The notes under the pieces are model-generated. The model saw nothing but the letters and a program-made list of their open reading frames with translations. It searched no databases and was not told the origin of the DNA. DNA of 64,000 nucleotides from NCBI RefSeq assembly GCF_024494595.1, contig NZ_JANHDI010000002.1, positions 301,208-365,207 of the forward strand, given 5' to 3'. Position 1 is the first letter of the stretch. Every line of letters starts with the position of its first letter. Below, piece by piece: positions 33,702 through 44,067 of this stretch. This DNA comes from Halobellus rarus. Lineage in GTDB: Archaea > Halobacteriota > Halobacteria > Halobacteriales > Haloferacaceae. A program made the translations under genes and the position numbers.

Positions 33702-34481
33702 TCAGTCGGACACTCGGGCGTCGAGAAAGTCCGAGACGGCATCGTTGAACGCGCCGGGGCGTTCCAGCATCGCGAGGTGGGCGGCGTCGTCGAGGACGGT
33801 CAGTTCGCAGTCGGGAAGCTCCTCGCACAGTTCCTCGTGGAAGTGCGGTGGTGTCAGCCGATCGTACTCACCGACGAGCGCGAGCGTGGGTACGTCGACG
33901 TCGGCGAGGTCCCCGCGGACATCGAACGCGTGGGCCGTCCGGAAGTCCCGTTCGAGTATCGCCCGTCCGGTCGATCGCAGCGCCGACTGGGAGACTGCGA
34001 GCGTGTCTTCGTCGGCGTCGTGAAAGAGGTGGTCCGGTTCGTGGAAGAACTCGACGACCCGCTCGAAGTCTTCTTCGACCCACCGGAGCAGGTCGTCCAG
34101 CACCGGGAGCCGCGGCCCCGCCCCGGCCAGGACGGCTCCGTCGACGGTGAGTTCCCGCTCTGCGAGCGCCGTGAGGACGACCGCGCCGCCGAGAGAGTTT
34201 CCCAGAAGGACGTCGGCGTCGACCGCGTCCGCGACGGCGACGACGTCGTCGACGTACGCCGAGAGGGTCTCGTAGCCGGGCTCGGCGGCGACGTCGTCGC
34301 TCTCGCCGTGACCGCTCAGATCGAGCGCGACGAAGGGGTACTCTGCACCGAGTTTCGACTGGGCGCTCCAGACCCGGTGGGTGCCCCCGCTGCCGTGGAT
34401 CGCGAGTATCGTCGGCTCGCTTCCCCCCCGGTCGAACGTCCGGTAGGCGGTCTCCCGCCCGTGGTGTGAAACCGTCTCCAT
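33702..34481 (-). CDS. Alpha/beta hydrolase
   Basis: 259 residues. A serine hydrolase with HGSGGTHRVW (oxyanion loop), the nucleophile elbow GNSLGGA, an acid in GEYDRLTPP and a histidine in DDAAHLAMLE, so the catalytic triad is complete. Possible substrates are esters or lactones; none can be named. I prefer the ATG at 34481 (METVSHHGRET) over 34508, because TTTATG at about 34505-34511 on the minus strand fits as a TATA box 28 bases upstream, making a leaderless mRNA. Confidence 0.85.
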   Translation of the reverse strand: METVSHHGRETAYRTFDRGGSEPTILAIHGSGGTHRVWSAQSKLGAEYPFVALDLSGHGESDDVAAEPGYETLSAYVDDVVAVADAVDADVLLGNSLGGAVVLTALAERELTVDGAVLAGAGPRLPVLDDLLRWVEEDFERVVEFFHEPDHLFHDADEDTLAVSQSALRSTGRAILERDFRTAHAFDVRGDLADVDVPTLALVGEYDRLTPPHFHEELCEELPDCELTVLDDAAHLAMLERPGAFNDAVSDFLDARVSD

Positions 34482-34631
34482 ATGGAACGGTTCGATCGGC
34501 CCCGACATAAACCCCCGAGCGCGGTGAGGTGGTCGTCGACCGTGCGTGGCGGGACCGAGAGCGAACCGCCGAACCGCAATTCAACCGGGAGCGACAGCTA
34601 TTCTTCGCAGTGGTGCGATTAGCCCGCGACA

Positions 34632-34665
34632 GATTTAAATAGTTAAGCGACTAACCTGGAGTTAG
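34632..34665 (+). promoter_or_regulatory. Promoter of the DUF7127-CDC48 operon with inverted repeat
   Basis: ATTTAAATA at 34632-34640 is a strong TATA box. Just downstream, CTAAC (34651-34655) and GTTAG (34661-34665) form a dyad around 5 bases near the expected transcript start at about 34660; a further GTTA lies at 34642. The dyad could be an operator or a small 5' hairpin. Confidence 0.55.
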
Positions 34666-34673
34666 GAATAACG

Positions 34674-34922
34674 ATGAGCATCAATCAATTAGCCGGTGGA
34701 GACGAACGGATCGTCCGCCGGTACGAGTACGACGGCAGTTGGGTTCTCGCAGCAGACATCGGTCTCACCTCCGAGGAGGTCGACGTCGACGTCGTCGGCA
34801 CGACCGCGATCGTCGTCGCCGAGAGCGGAAACGACGTTTCCGAGGCCGAATTCGAACTGCCCGGACCCGACGCGTCGGTCGCGACGAACAACGGCGTGCT
34901 AATCATCACTGTCGAGAAATGA
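34674..34922 (+). CDS. DUF7127 (Hsp20-like strand) small protein
   Basis: 82 residues. The sequence runs as beta strands ([57 protein letters not shown]) and resembles one sheet of the Hsp20/p23 fold. It fits DUF7127, found in haloarchaea before CDC48. The stop overlaps the CDC48 start by 4 bases (ATGA), so translation is coupled. This supports a role as a cofactor or substrate adaptor of CDC48; no experiment is known to me. Confidence 0.75.
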   Translation: MSINQLAGGDERIVRRYEYDGSWVLAADIGLTSEEVDVDVVGTTAIVVAESGNDVSEAEFELPGPDASVATNNGVLIITVEK

Positions 34923-37180
34923 AGCTCACTGTCAAACCACTCAAGCAGAAGGACGCCGGGCGCGGGCTCGCGGCCATCGACCGCCAGGCGGCCGAGGAGC
35001 TCGATCTGGAGGGCGGCGATTACATCCGGATCGACGGCAACGGCGGCACCGCCATCGCTCGCGTCTGGCCGGGATACCCCGAGGACAGCGGCACGGGCGT
35101 CATCCGGATCGACGGCCGCCTCCGTCAGCAGGCGAACGTCGGCATCGACGACCGCGTCGAGGTCGAGAAGGCCGACATCAAGCCCGCGAAGCACGTCTCG
35201 GTCGCGCTCCCGCAGAACCTCCGCATCAGCGGTAACATCGGGACGCACCTGCGGGACAAGCTCGCGGGCCAGCCCGTCACGCAGGGACAGAACATCCGCG
35301 TCCCCTTCGGCTTCGGCTTCATGTCCTCGTCGAATCAGCCGATCCCGCTGAAGGTGGCCTCGACGGAGCCGAGCGGCACGGTCGTCGTCACGGACTCGAC
35401 CGAGGTGACGATCAGCCAGACGCCCGCCGAGGAGATCCAGTCGACCGAGGAGGACGAGGCCGACACGCCCTCGGTCACCTACGAGGACATCGGCGGCCTC
35501 GACCGGGAGCTCGAACAGGTGCGGGAGATGATCGAGCTGCCGATGCGGCACCCCGAGCTGTTCCAGCGCCTCGGCATCGAGCCGCCGAAGGGCGTGCTGC
35601 TGCACGGCCCGCCGGGCACCGGGAAGACCCTGATCGCGAAGGCCGTCGCCAACGAGATCGACGCCTCCTTCCACACGATCTCGGGCCCCGAGATCATGTC
35701 GAAGTACTACGGGGAATCCGAAGAGCAACTCCGCGAGATCTTCGAGGAGGCCGAAGAGGAGGCTCCCGCGATCGTCTTCATCGACGAGATCGACTCGATC
35801 GCCCCGAAGCGCGGCGAGGCCGGCGGCGACGTCGAACGCCGCGTCGTCGCGCAACTGCTCTCGCTGATGGACGGCCTCGACGAGCGCGGCGAGGTCGTCG
35901 TCATCGGCGCGACGAACCGCGTCGACGCGATCGATCCGGCGCTTCGCCGCGGCGGTCGCTTCGACCGCGAGATCGAGATCGGTGTCCCAGACCGCGAGGG
36001 ACGGAAGGAGATCCTCCAGGTCCACACGCGGAACATGCCGATCTCGGACGCCGTCGATCTCGACGAGTACGCCGACAACACCCACGGCTTCGTCGGCGCG
36101 GACATCGCGAGCCTCGCGAAGGAGGCCGCGATGAACGCCCTGCGGCGCATCCGGCCGGAACTCGATCTGGAGTCCGACGAGATCGACGCCGAGGTGCTGG
36201 AGTCGCTGTCGGTCACCTCGAAGGACTTCAAGGAGGCCATCAAGGGCATCGAGCCCTCGGCGCTCCGTGAGGTGTTCGTCGAGGTCCCCGACGTCACGTG
36301 GGAGCACGTCGGCGGCCTCGAAGACACGAAGGAGCGCCTCCGCGAGACGATCCAGTGGCCGCTCGAGTACCCCGAGGTGTTCGAGGCGATGGACATGCAG
36401 TCCGCGAAGGGCATCCTGATGTACGGACCGCCCGGGACCGGAAAGACGATGCTCGCGAAGGCCGTCGCCAACGAGTCCGAGTCGAACTTCATCTCGGTGA
36501 AGGGGCCGGAACTGCTCGACAAGTACGTCGGCGAGTCCGAGAAGGGCGTCCGCGAGATCTTCAAGAAGGCCCGCGAGAACGCCCCGACGATCGTGTTCTT
36601 CGACGAGATCGACTCGATCGCGACCGAGCGCGGCAGCAACACCGGCGACTCGGGCGTCTCCGAGCGCGTCGTCTCCCAGTTGCTCACGGAGCTCGACGGG
36701 CTCGAAACCCTCGAAGACGTCGTCGTCGTCGCGACGACGAACCGGCCGGACCTCATCGACTCGGCGCTGCTGCGGCCGGGGCGGCTGGACCGCCACGTCC
36801 ACGTGCCGGTCCCCGACGAGGAGGGACGCCGTGCCATCTTCGGGGTCCACACCGAGGACAAGCCGCTGGCCGACGACGTCGACCTCGACGAACTCGCCTC
36901 GAAGACCGAGGGATACGTCGGGGCCGACATCGAGGCGGTCGCACGCGAGGCGTCGATGGCCGCGAGCCGAGAGTTCATCAACAGCGTCTCCCGCGAGGAA
37001 GTCGCCGAATCGGTCGGCAACGTCCGCGTGACGATGGAGCACTTCGAGCACGCGCTCGACGAGGTCGGGCCGAGCGTCACCCCCGAGACGCGCCAGCGCT
37101 ACGAGGAGATCGAACAGCGCTTCCAGACCAGCGAGGTCGAGCGCGAACCGCAGGCCGACGTCAGTCGGACGTTCCAGTAG
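34919..37180 (+). CDS. CDC48/VAT AAA+ ATPase
   Basis: 753 residues. CDC48 is a hexameric unfoldase that extracts proteins and feeds the proteasome. In order: N-domain (residues 1-190, double-psi barrel, [20 protein letters not shown]), D1 with [17 protein letters not shown] and [13 protein letters not shown]2 with [17 protein letters not shown] and [12 protein letters not shown], and arginine fingers in the ...RRGGRFDRE and RPGRLDRH regions. The length is standard. The start is the ATG overlapping DUF7127. Haloarchaea have several CDC48 paralogues; which this is cannot be told. Confidence 0.95.
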   Translation: MKLTVKPLKQKDAGRGLAAIDRQAAEELDLEGGDYIRIDGNGGTAIARVWPGYPEDSGTGVIRIDGRLRQQANVGIDDRVEVEKADIKPAKHVSVALPQNLRISGNIGTHLRDKLAGQPVTQGQNIRVPFGFGFMSSSNQPIPLKVASTEPSGTVVVTDSTEVTISQTPAEEIQSTEEDEADTPSVTYEDIGGLDRELEQVREMIELPMRHPELFQRLGIEPPKGVLLHGPPGTGKTLIAKAVANEIDASFHTISGPEIMSKYYGESEEQLREIFEEAEEEAPAIVFIDEIDSIAPKRGEAGGDVERRVVAQLLSLMDGLDERGEVVVIGATNRVDAIDPALRRGGRFDREIEIGVPDREGRKEILQVHTRNMPISDAVDLDEYADNTHGFVGADIASLAKEAAMNALRRIRPELDLESDEIDAEVLESLSVTSKDFKEAIKGIEPSALREVFVEVPDVTWEHVGGLEDTKERLRETIQWPLEYPEVFEAMDMQSAKGILMYGPPGTGKTMLAKAVANESESNFISVKGPELLDKYVGESEKGVREIFKKARENAPTIVFFDEIDSIATERGSNTGDSGVSERVVSQLLTELDGLETLEDVVVVATTNRPDLIDSALLRPGRLDRHVHVPVPDEEGRRAIFGVHTEDKPLADDVDLDELASKTEGYVGADIEAVAREASMAASREFINSVSREEVAESVGNVRVTMEHFEHALDEVGPSVTPETRQRYEEIEQRFQTSEVEREPQADVSRTFQ

Positions 37181-37507
37181 CGCGGGAGCGCGTTTCCGAC
37201 GCGTCCCGGCGGCCCCCCATCGACGGGCTTTTAGTTTCGATCGCCCGAGGACGGAGTACGGAATCTCACGACGTCTCGACTGACAACCGGATCGTCAGAT
37301 GCGTCGGGCGGATCAGAAGTTACCGAAGAAACACATTTACAGTTTATTTCATCAGAAGTGTGGTGTCGGTCCCGCTCGAAAGACGGAATCTATACTGCCC
37401 GAGAGTGCCGTCGATACCCTCCGAGGGCGTTATCGATGCTATCCCGGTACGACAGTTGGTTTCTTCCGATAGAGGTCTCGAACCGACGCTTTTTCGACCG
37501 TCCCGGG
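37181..37507. other. Intergenic region after CDC48
   Basis: About 330 bases between two convergent genes. An AT-rich stretch (about 37320-37350) carries TTTACAGTTTATTTCA, and a T-run CTTTTT near 37490-37495 precedes the peroxiredoxin stop. I see no gene, tRNA or long repeat. Confidence 0.4.
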
Positions 37508-37978
37508 TCAGGCGTCCGAGAGGTCCCCGATATCGTCTAGGATCTCCGTGGCGTGGCCTTCCGGTGAGACGTCCTCGTACGCGAGGACGACGTCTCCCTC
37601 CGGCCCGATCACGTACGTGTTGCGGAAGACGCCGTCGAACGTGTTGCCGAACATCTTCTTCTCGCCGTAGGAGTCGTAGGCGGTCGCGACCGACCCGTCC
37701 TCGTCCGAGAGGAGGGCGAAGGGGAGGTCGTACTCCGCCGCGAACGGTTCCAGGTCGTCGACGGGGTCGTCGCTGATCCCGAGGACAGTCACGCCGCGCT
37801 CTTCGAACGCCCCGTAGGAGTCGCGGAAGCCGCACGCCTCGGTCGTACAACCGGGTGTGTCCGCTCGCGGATAGAAGTACACGACGACGTACTCCCCGCG
37901 GAACTCGGAGAGCGACACTGTCTGTCCGTTCTGGTCGGGCAACTCGAAGTCGGGGGCGGCTTCGCCGGTGTCGAGCAT
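37508..37978 (-). CDS. Peroxiredoxin, BCP/PrxQ type
   Basis: 156 residues from MLDTGEAAPDF; an ATG ten codons earlier is possible. The peroxidatic cysteine is in YPRADTPGCTTEACGFRD, and the second cysteine five residues on (CTTEAC) is the PrxQ-type resolving residue. It reduces peroxides with electrons from a thioredoxin. EYDLPFALLSDEDGSVATAY is another family mark. It is single and convergent with CDC48. Confidence 0.93.
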   Translation of the reverse strand: MLDTGEAAPDFELPDQNGQTVSLSEFRGEYVVVYFYPRADTPGCTTEACGFRDSYGAFEERGVTVLGISDDPVDDLEPFAAEYDLPFALLSDEDGSVATAYDSYGEKKMFGNTFDGVFRNTYVIGPEGDVVLAYEDVSPEGHATEILDDIGDLSDA

Positions 37979-38075
37979 CGTCCGTACGTTCGGGGAGAGG
38001 CGCTTCAACGTACCGTTCGGGATCGGACACGAGGGGCGGTTGTCGTGTTCTGGCTATCGCGGTCGCGACACCGAC

Positions 38076-39131
38076 TCAATCCAGCCGCTCGGCGGCGTTC
38101 CGCTCCAAGAGCGGCCCCGCGTTCGTCGTCGGGAGCGTCACCACGTCCTCGGATTCGAGGTCGTACTCGCGCTCGTCGACGCCGAGGATCGCGCCGACGT
38201 CCTCCGTGATTCGGAGCGTCACGCGGTCGGTCGACGGCCGATCGGCGGCCCCGCCGGTCCCACCAGACGCCCCGTTCTCGACGCGTCCGGGCGCGCCGTC
38301 GGTTCGCGGCTCCCCGCGTCCGTCGGTGTCGAAACCGCTGTCGCCGTCGGAACCGCCCTCGCCGATGACGGGCGTCTCCGGCGTCGTCGCGTCGGGCGGC
38401 GCGTCCGGCGGAACGTCCGAGGGGTCGTCTCCCGCGGCGTCAGCGGCCGACGTTTCGGGAGTCGATCCGGCCGGCGGGTTTGTCGCGTCCGAAGGAGACG
38501 CCTCGGTCGCCGACGCCTCGCTCGTCTCGCTCGGAGACGAATCGGCCGCGGGCGCGTCGTCTCCGCCCATCGCGTCCGCCAGCACGTCGTCCGGCGAGAT
38601 CGGGTCCGGATCCGTCCGGTCTCCCGCCGGCGACTCCGGGGCTTCGCCCGTCGCCGTCGGTGAGTCACGCGCCGTCGAGGCTGCGGTCGTCCCCGCCGGC
38701 GACTCGCCGCCCGTCGACGGCTCGTCCGCCGTCCCGTCGCCGCCCTCGCCCGCGAGGACGTCGAGGACGTTCCGTCGGTTCTGCTTGATCCGAGCGACGA
38801 GGCCCTCGAAGAGCTCTCGCTCCTCGGCGGTGAGGCCGTTGGTGTCGGCGCTCATGTCCGCGGCCGCGAACGACGCCAGTTTGACGACCTTGCCGACGCG
38901 GCGCTCGTAGATGGCCTCGACGACCTCCTCGGCGGTCTCGATCTCGTCTGTCAGCTGGCCGACCTCCGGGTCCGCGAACGGGTCCTCGGCCGCGTCGGCC
39001 GCGCGTTGGCGCTCGGCCTTCCGCTCGGCGATGTAGGCGGCGACGTCCTCGTAGAACGAGTCGCGGAGATGCTGGAGGCTGTCCTTCTGCCGCTCGGTCC
39101 GACGGACGCTCCGCAACTCGTCCAAATTCAT
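38076..39131 (-). CDS. GINS replication complex subunit (Gins51/Gins15)
   Basis: 351 residues. [22 protein letters not shown] begins the helical A-domain typical of archaeal Gins51, and the C-terminal [31 protein letters not shown] is the small beta B-domain. In between is a long, low-complexity acidic linker (about residues 135-290) rich in Ser/Asp/Pro, much longer than in non-halophiles. GINS joins Cdc45/RecJ and MCM in the replicative helicase. Its start overlaps the priS stop by 4 bases, the conserved archaeal primase-GINS pair. Confidence 0.9.
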   Translation of the reverse strand: MNLDELRSVRRTERQKDSLQHLRDSFYEDVAAYIAERKAERQRAADAAEDPFADPEVGQLTDEIETAEEVVEAIYERRVGKVVKLASFAAADMSADTNGLTAEERELFEGLVARIKQNRRNVLDVLAGEGGDGTADEPSTGGESPAGTTAASTARDSPTATGEAPESPAGDRTDPDPISPDDVLADAMGGDDAPAADSSPSETSEASATEASPSDATNPPAGSTPETSAADAAGDDPSDVPPDAPPDATTPETPVIGEGGSDGDSGFDTDGRGEPRTDGAPGRVENGASGGTGGAADRPSTDRVTLRITEDVGAILGVDEREYDLESEDVVTLPTTNAGPLLERNAAERLD

Positions 39132-40285
39132 TCTTTGATCTTCTCAGCGCGCCCCCGGGTCATCAAGAATATCCCGAGGCACTCTTCTACGGACTGCTCT
39201 CCCTCCGGGATAGTAAACGTGTCGCCGTCGAACGTCGTCGGCCCCGGCTGCGTCACGTCGACCCTGATCTCCCGGCCGCGAAAGCGCTCGGGAATCGCGT
39301 CTTCGAGCGGCCGGAAGTCTTCGAGTTCCGTCCGCGAGAGCGGCGTCACAGCCAGTCCCGACCCGCCGTGGAGGCTCCCCGGCAGGCGGATGAGCCGCTT
39401 CGTGTCGGTCGTCACCGGTTCGTCGATCGGGGCGGTCTCCTCCTCGATCGCCTCCGCGGCGAGCGCGTCGACGAGGATACGCGTGCCGGGGCCGCCGGCC
39501 TCGACGTTGCCCTCGCGGATCGCCTCGAAGTTGTTCCGAACCTGCCCGAGGATCGTGGTCGCGCGTCCCTCGCCGATCCCGTCGAGCTCCTGGAGTCGGG
39601 CGAGCGCGTCGTCCTCGTCCATCTCCCGGAGTCGCTCCGCGAGGTCGACGAGCCGTTGGTGAACGCGCGCCCCCCAGCCGCCCCGCCGACGGAGAACTCG
39701 GCGGGTGGTGCCGCGGTTCGACTCAGTCCCGATCAATCCGTCGACGTCGAGATCGATCGCGCGGACGTAGTCGACGATCTCGCGGCGGGCCTCGCTGTCG
39801 AGTTCCCGGATCCCGGCGTCGCGGACGTGGACGTGGTAACCTCGGCCGCCGGAGAAGACGACCGCGGTCTCCTCGAAGGCGAAGTCGTCGTCGATAAAGG
39901 AGAGTAAATTCAGTAGCTCCTCCTTGCACGCGGCGAGCATCTCGGCGTAAGTCGTCTCCGCGGGATCGACGCCCGGGAGGTGGTCGGCGTCGAGGTCGAA
40001 GACGAGATCCGCCGACTGCCAGCCCTTCTCGTCCATCGAACTCGCGCCGGGATCCGAGAACCGAGCCGACGAGAAGTACACGTGCCGGGGCGCGGTGCGG
40101 TGCAGGAAGTCCGAGAGGTCGCCGACGTCGAGCAGCGACTGATGGCGGATCATCGTGGTCGATCCGGCGCTCCAGGGGATGTGTCCCCACTCGCGGCGCT
40201 CGGCCGCGGGCGGGAGGGAGACGTCGCTGCGGCGGTAGTAGTCGCCGAACCGCCCTTCCAGATAGGTCCGCGTGCGCGCCTCCAT
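39128..40285 (-). CDS. priS: DNA primase small catalytic subunit PriS
   Basis: 385 residues. PriS makes RNA or DNA primers with PriL. The catalytic aspartates appear in [11 protein letters not shown], and [15 protein letters not shown] carries the SxH nucleotide-binding motif; the N-terminal [12 protein letters not shown] region is typical. A helical segment with a helix-hairpin-like [12 protein letters not shown] sits in the middle. It overlaps the GINS gene by 4 bases. PriL is not in the window. Confidence 0.95.
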   Translation of the reverse strand: MEARTRTYLEGRFGDYYRRSDVSLPPAAERREWGHIPWSAGSTTMIRHQSLLDVGDLSDFLHRTAPRHVYFSSARFSDPGASSMDEKGWQSADLVFDLDADHLPGVDPAETTYAEMLAACKEELLNLLSFIDDDFAFEETAVVFSGGRGYHVHVRDAGIRELDSEARREIVDYVRAIDLDVDGLIGTESNRGTTRRVLRRRGGWGARVHQRLVDLAERLREMDEDDALARLQELDGIGEGRATTILGQVRNNFEAIREGNVEAGGPGTRILVDALAAEAIEEETAPIDEPVTTDTKRLIRLPGSLHGGSGLAVTPLSRTELEDFRPLEDAIPERFRGREIRVDVTQPGPTTFDGDTFTIPEGEQSVEECLGIFLMTRGRAEKIKE

Positions 40286-40400
40286 CGGTCGACGAGGATT
40301 GCGAAGGGAGGGGTAAAGCCGTTGCGCCTCGGGGGCGGATCGCTCTCGGCCGTCACCGTTCGCGCTCGATTCTCACCCTCCGATGGATACGGGCAACGCC

Positions 40401-41462
40401 TCAGGCGAACTGTTCGCGGTCCGGCACGCTGTCGCGGCCGAGGATGATCTCCTGCGCCTCGACGTCTTCGAGCGCGGCGACGAGGCCGCCGACGTCGAGC
40501 ACGCCGTCGTCGGTCTCCAGTTTGAGCGAGGCCACCTCCTCGGAGGCTTCGATCGTCGCCGTCTGGACCTTCCCCTCGACGACGACCGGGTCGCCGGTCT
40601 CGATGTCGCGACCGGTGATCGAGGCGTAAAACGGCCCTTCGAGTTCGCGGACGTCCTTCACGGCGCGGCGGATCGACGCGTAGCGCCGGGGGAACGGCCG
40701 CCGCTTGCCGTCGGTCGCGATGGTCTCGGCGGTCGACCACAGGACCGTCCCGAAGAAGCCCGAGACGAGGAAGCCGAGCGCCGAGCGGTTGAAGATGACG
40801 CCGTAGCGCTCGCGGTCGTCCCTGAGCGCGTCCTGCGTCGCGTAGACGGAGTAGTTGCCGTCGGCGACCGCCAGGATCGGAGTGGTGATCCCGCGTCGAG
40901 CGCGCGCGACGGTCGCGACCTCCAGATAGTCGAAGTCGTCGGGGTCCGGCGCTCGCGACAGCGGCGTGACGAGCAGGTCGATGCTCACGCCGTCGTCGAT
41001 GGCGGCCGCGAGGTCCTCGCGGAAGCGACGGAGGAGATCCGGCGTGAGCGAGAGGATCAACTCGTACTCGGCGCTCTCGATGATCTCCTCGACGTAGCGG
41101 AGGATCGTCGAGCGCGACTTGACGAGCGAGACCGCCTCGGTGTCCCGCGCCGGAGCGGTGTAGCGCGCTTCCAACTCCGACACCAGTTCGTCGAGCGACT
41201 GCTGGACGTTGCCGAAGGCGTCCTCGGGCGCGACGGCGACGATCTTCATCGGCCGCGACTCCCGCAGTTCGACGAGGCCCCGGTCCGAGAGGCTCCGGAC
41301 GGTGTCGTACACCCGGGGTTGGGGGATTTCCGTGCGGTCGGCGATCTCGGAGGCGGTGAGTTCCCCGTGTTCGAGGACGGCCAGGTACGCCTCGATCTCG
41401 TACTCCCCGAGATTGAAGCGATCGCCGACGCGTTCGAGCGTCGTTCGGAGTTCGTCTGCCAT
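40401..41462 (-). CDS. trmB: TrmB-family sugar-sensing transcriptional regulator
   Basis: 353 residues. The N-terminal winged helix ([44 protein letters not shown]) is the TrmB HTH, followed by a coiled segment and a C-terminal effector-binding domain ([23 protein letters not shown] phospholipase-fold region, then a beta-rich end). Halobacterium TrmB senses glucose and reprograms gluconeogenesis and cofactor genes. The promoter carries the exact motif described for that protein (41496-41511), so I give the name. The downstream neighbour is priS, not linked in function. Confidence 0.88.
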   Translation of the reverse strand: MADELRTTLERVGDRFNLGEYEIEAYLAVLEHGELTASEIADRTEIPQPRVYDTVRSLSDRGLVELRESRPMKIVAVAPEDAFGNVQQSLDELVSELEARYTAPARDTEAVSLVKSRSTILRYVEEIIESAEYELILSLTPDLLRRFREDLAAAIDDGVSIDLLVTPLSRAPDPDDFDYLEVATVARARRGITTPILAVADGNYSVYATQDALRDDRERYGVIFNRSALGFLVSGFFGTVLWSTAETIATDGKRRPFPRRYASIRRAVKDVRELEGPFYASITGRDIETGDPVVVEGKVQTATIEASEEVASLKLETDDGVLDVGGLVAALEDVEAQEIILGRDSVPDREQFA

Positions 41463-41495
41463 ACCAGTGGTTCTCTCCCCGGGATACTTACTGTT

Positions 41496-41511
41496 TACTA
41501 TGCTTCGAGTA
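41496..41511. promoter_or_regulatory. TrmB-type operator upstream of trmB
   Basis: TACT (41496-41499), seven bases, GAGTA (41507-41511) matches the Halobacterium TrmB site TACT-N7/8-GAGTA. It starts 34 bases before the trmB ATG, where a TATA/BRE element would lie, so autoregulation is likely. Confidence 0.65.
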
Positions 41512-41670
41512 GCACGGCGTTTCGGAATGCGGTGAACCGGAACGGAAACTCGCTGCCGGAGGACTGCCCCGTCGTCGAAGGTGGCTCCCGCCGTCGACGA
41601 GAAACCCCCTCGCGGAGAGTGTCGCCCGTCCGACCAAAGCCGTCGCGCCCTCCGTTCCGCGGAAGACAGA

Positions 41671-41932
41671 TATAAGATTCGCCGGACGGTACCGAATCAC
41701 AATGGGCGAGCACGGAGGAGCAGACGAACCGACCGGGGTCTACGGTCGAGTCGAGGAACTGACCGAGGCCGGCGAGACGGTCGCGCTCGCAACCGTGACA
41801 GGTGTGGACGGATCGGCCCCGCAGGACCCCGGTGCGGCGATGCTGGTCCGTGCGGACGGGCGGACCGAGGGGACCGTGGGCGGCGGCACGGTGGAGGAAC
41901 GGACGCGAAGGGCCGCAGCGGATCGATACTAC
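41671..41932 (+). pseudogene. Truncated xdhC/coxI gene with intact promoter
   Basis: The frame from ATG 41702 shows the XdhC N-terminus: VALATVTGVDGSAPQDPGAAMLV, then GTVGGGTVEERTRRAA. After about 77 codons the similarity stops at the point where the sequence runs into the end of the opposite PAC2 gene; the rest of XdhC (the second, Rossmann-like domain) is gone. A good TATA box, TATAAG at 41671-41676, still sits about 28 bases before the ATG. XdhC matures molybdenum hydroxylases; no xdh genes are nearby. It is a 5' remnant after deletion. Confidence 0.75.
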
Positions 41933-42672
41933 ATATACATCCGGTCTTCCGGAAGCTCGTCGTCTCGTTCCTGCATCCGCTCTGCGAGCTCCGCGTAGTA
42001 CTGTTCGACCTCCGCCGCGAACGCCTCCAGCGGTCCAGCATCGATCCCGATTCCGTAGACGTCCTCGACGGTCTCCACCAACCGTATCGACGCCTGAATG
42101 TCTGGAACCTGCGCGTGGACGGGCGTGACGAACGTACAGACTCCCAGGGACGAGTCGAGGCCGCGCTCGATGAGCGCCGCGTTGGTGCCGTCGAGAAACC
42201 CGCGCCCCATCGCCGGCACCGACTCGTCTGTGAGTCGGCTCTCCCGGTAGTCGTCGGTGGCAATGTAGAACGTTCGGTGTTCCTCGGGACCGTGTGGAAT
42301 CGGGACGCCCGAGAGGATCGCGATCTCGCGCATTCCGTTCGACTCGGTCCAGTCGAGGACCGCGTCGGCGAACGTCCGGCCGACGCCGACGGGGACGAAC
42401 AGTTCGCCGACCAGCACGGTCACGTCGAGGTCGTCGCGGGAGAACAGTCGCGTGTGGTGTCTCGGGCGACCGTCCTCGAACGGCGTGACAGTCGGGAGCC
42501 CTTCGACGGAGAGATGGCCCCGCTCTTCGAGTTCGAGGTGGTCGACGATGTAGTCCGCCGCGGTGAGGCCGGCGAGTCCGAACGAGGAAAAGCCGGCCAG
42601 AAGCGTCTCGCTCGGTTCGCTCTCGTGGGTGATCGTGAAATCGGGGGTGGACTGGGAGCCTGACGTAGCCAT
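41929..42672 (-). CDS. PAC2-family protein (proteasome assembly chaperone-like)
   Basis: 247 residues from MATSGSQSTPDFTITHE. LAGFSSFGLAGLTAADYIVDHLELEERGHL begins the PAC2 domain, with the following VTVLVGELFVPVGVGR and GVCTFVTPVHAQVPD strands. Archaeal PAC2 proteins are predicted to assist 20S proteasome assembly or to bind ligands with an ATP-grasp-like partner; no direct evidence is known for this one. The C-terminus is helical and acidic. Its stop lies against the truncated xdhC, so the 3' boundary was probably the deletion point. Confidence 0.82.
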   Translation of the reverse strand: MATSGSQSTPDFTITHESEPSETLLAGFSSFGLAGLTAADYIVDHLELEERGHLSVEGLPTVTPFEDGRPRHHTRLFSRDDLDVTVLVGELFVPVGVGRTFADAVLDWTESNGMREIAILSGVPIPHGPEEHRTFYIATDDYRESRLTDESVPAMGRGFLDGTNAALIERGLDSSLGVCTFVTPVHAQVPDIQASIRLVETVEDVYGIGIDAGPLEAFAAEVEQYYAELAERMQERDDELPEDRMYM

Positions 42673-42798
42673 TGGCTCCCTTTTCGTCGACTGCCGCCTT
42701 AGTGTTTCCTCATTGAATAGTTCAGGGTGAAGGTGACGGCCGAATCGACACCGGCGAGGGAGGAACGCTTTTTGTCCGGGCCTCTCGTGGACGGAGGT

Positions 42799-43983
42799 AT
42801 GCAGTCGGCGACGACACCCACGGCCACGCCGTCCGCCGCACCCGGCGGCGGTCAGACGCTCGCCTCCGTCCTCCCCGAGTGGCTCCTGTTTCCGGGCTGG
42901 CGGTGGGTCTTCGCCGCCCTGATCGTCGCCTTCGGCGTGTTCGTCTCCCGGTACGTCGTCCGACTCGTCGGACGGCCGGTCGCGAGACGGTTTCAGCGAC
43001 AGAGCGTCGCACAGATGGCGCTCCGACTCGTGCGACTCGGCGTCGTCCTCGTCACGCTCGGCATCGCCGCCAGCGTTCTCGGACTCCGATTCGGCGACAT
43101 CGTCCTCTCGGTGACGGTCTTCTCCGCCGTTCTCGGTATCGTCCTCGCGCCGATCGTCGGCAGCACGATCAACGGTCTGTTCCTGCTCGCCGACCAACCC
43201 TACGAAATCGGCGATATGATCGAGTTGGACGACGGGAGACGCGGGTTCGTCGACGACATCACGATCCGGTACACGAAGATGTTCACGCTCAACAATACGT
43301 TCCTCGTCATACCGAACTCCGAGATCCGCGAGCACCTGGTGACGAACTACTCGGCGGAGGACGAGCGCGTGCGACTCAGTCTCGACGTGGTCGTCACCTA
43401 CGAGTCGGACATCGACCAGGCCCGGCGGCTGCTGAGTCGGGCCGCCGCCGCGGACGAGGCGGTGATCGAGGGCGGGCCGGACATCCGCATCGGTAGCGCG
43501 CGATACCCCGCCCGACCAACGGTGCTGAAATCCGACTTCGGCGACGACGGCGTCGTGCTCACACTACGGTTCTGGGCCAAAATACCCTACAAGATCCCCT
43601 CCGTGGAGTCGCGGGTCAGGAAGCGAATCTGGGACGCGTTCGCCGAGACCGACGCCGACATCGAGTTCGCGTACCCGCATCGCCACCTCGTCTTCGACGA
43701 CACCAGCGGGACGCTCGACGCGACCGTCGAAAATCGAGACGGCGGAAGAGCGAGAGCCGACGACGATTCAGTTCAGACGGCCTTCACAGAGACTGATAGC
43801 GAGGACGCCGGAACCGGGTCGTCCGGGATCGAAACCCCCGGAACTGAAGCATCCGGACTCGAGGGCGAGCATTCCACCGATTCCGACGTCGCCGGTGACG
43901 ACAGCGAGCGTTCCGCCGACTCAGACGCTGATACCGACGACGGCAGCTTCGACCTTCGGCTTCGGCGTCCCGACGAGGAGTGA
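42799..43983 (+). CDS. MscS-family mechanosensitive channel, second copy
   Basis: 394 residues from the ATG at 42799; an upstream GTG at 42727 is possible. There are three to four helices, then the pore region (SVTVFSAVLGIVLAPIVGSTINGLFLLAD) and the MscS beta domain (PYEIGDMIELDDGRRGFVDDITIRYT, NNTFLVIPNSEIREHLVTNYS). The last 110 residues are an acidic low-complexity tail. It differs clearly from the copy at 22707, with the pore motif GIVLAPIVG instead of GIVVGMAARQ. It diverges from PAC2. Confidence 0.88.
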   Translation: MQSATTPTATPSAAPGGGQTLASVLPEWLLFPGWRWVFAALIVAFGVFVSRYVVRLVGRPVARRFQRQSVAQMALRLVRLGVVLVTLGIAASVLGLRFGDIVLSVTVFSAVLGIVLAPIVGSTINGLFLLADQPYEIGDMIELDDGRRGFVDDITIRYTKMFTLNNTFLVIPNSEIREHLVTNYSAEDERVRLSLDVVVTYESDIDQARRLLSRAAAADEAVIEGGPDIRIGSARYPARPTVLKSDFGDDGVVLTLRFWAKIPYKIPSVESRVRKRIWDAFAETDADIEFAYPHRHLVFDDTSGTLDATVENRDGGRARADDDSVQTAFTETDSEDAGTGSSGIETPGTEASGLEGEHSTDSDVAGDDSERSADSDADTDDGSFDLRLRRPDEE

Positions 43984-44067
43984 GGTCATACTGTCGGACA
44001 GAGGTGTACGAACCGCATCGCCACTCCGTGGGTGCCGTCCCGTTCCGCCGACTCCAGTCGGGCAGTA

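Noticed and set aside
34685..37051. 788-codon minus-strand frame opposite CDC48
   Set aside because: A mirror of the CDC48 codon bias; no recognisable domain and no promoter.
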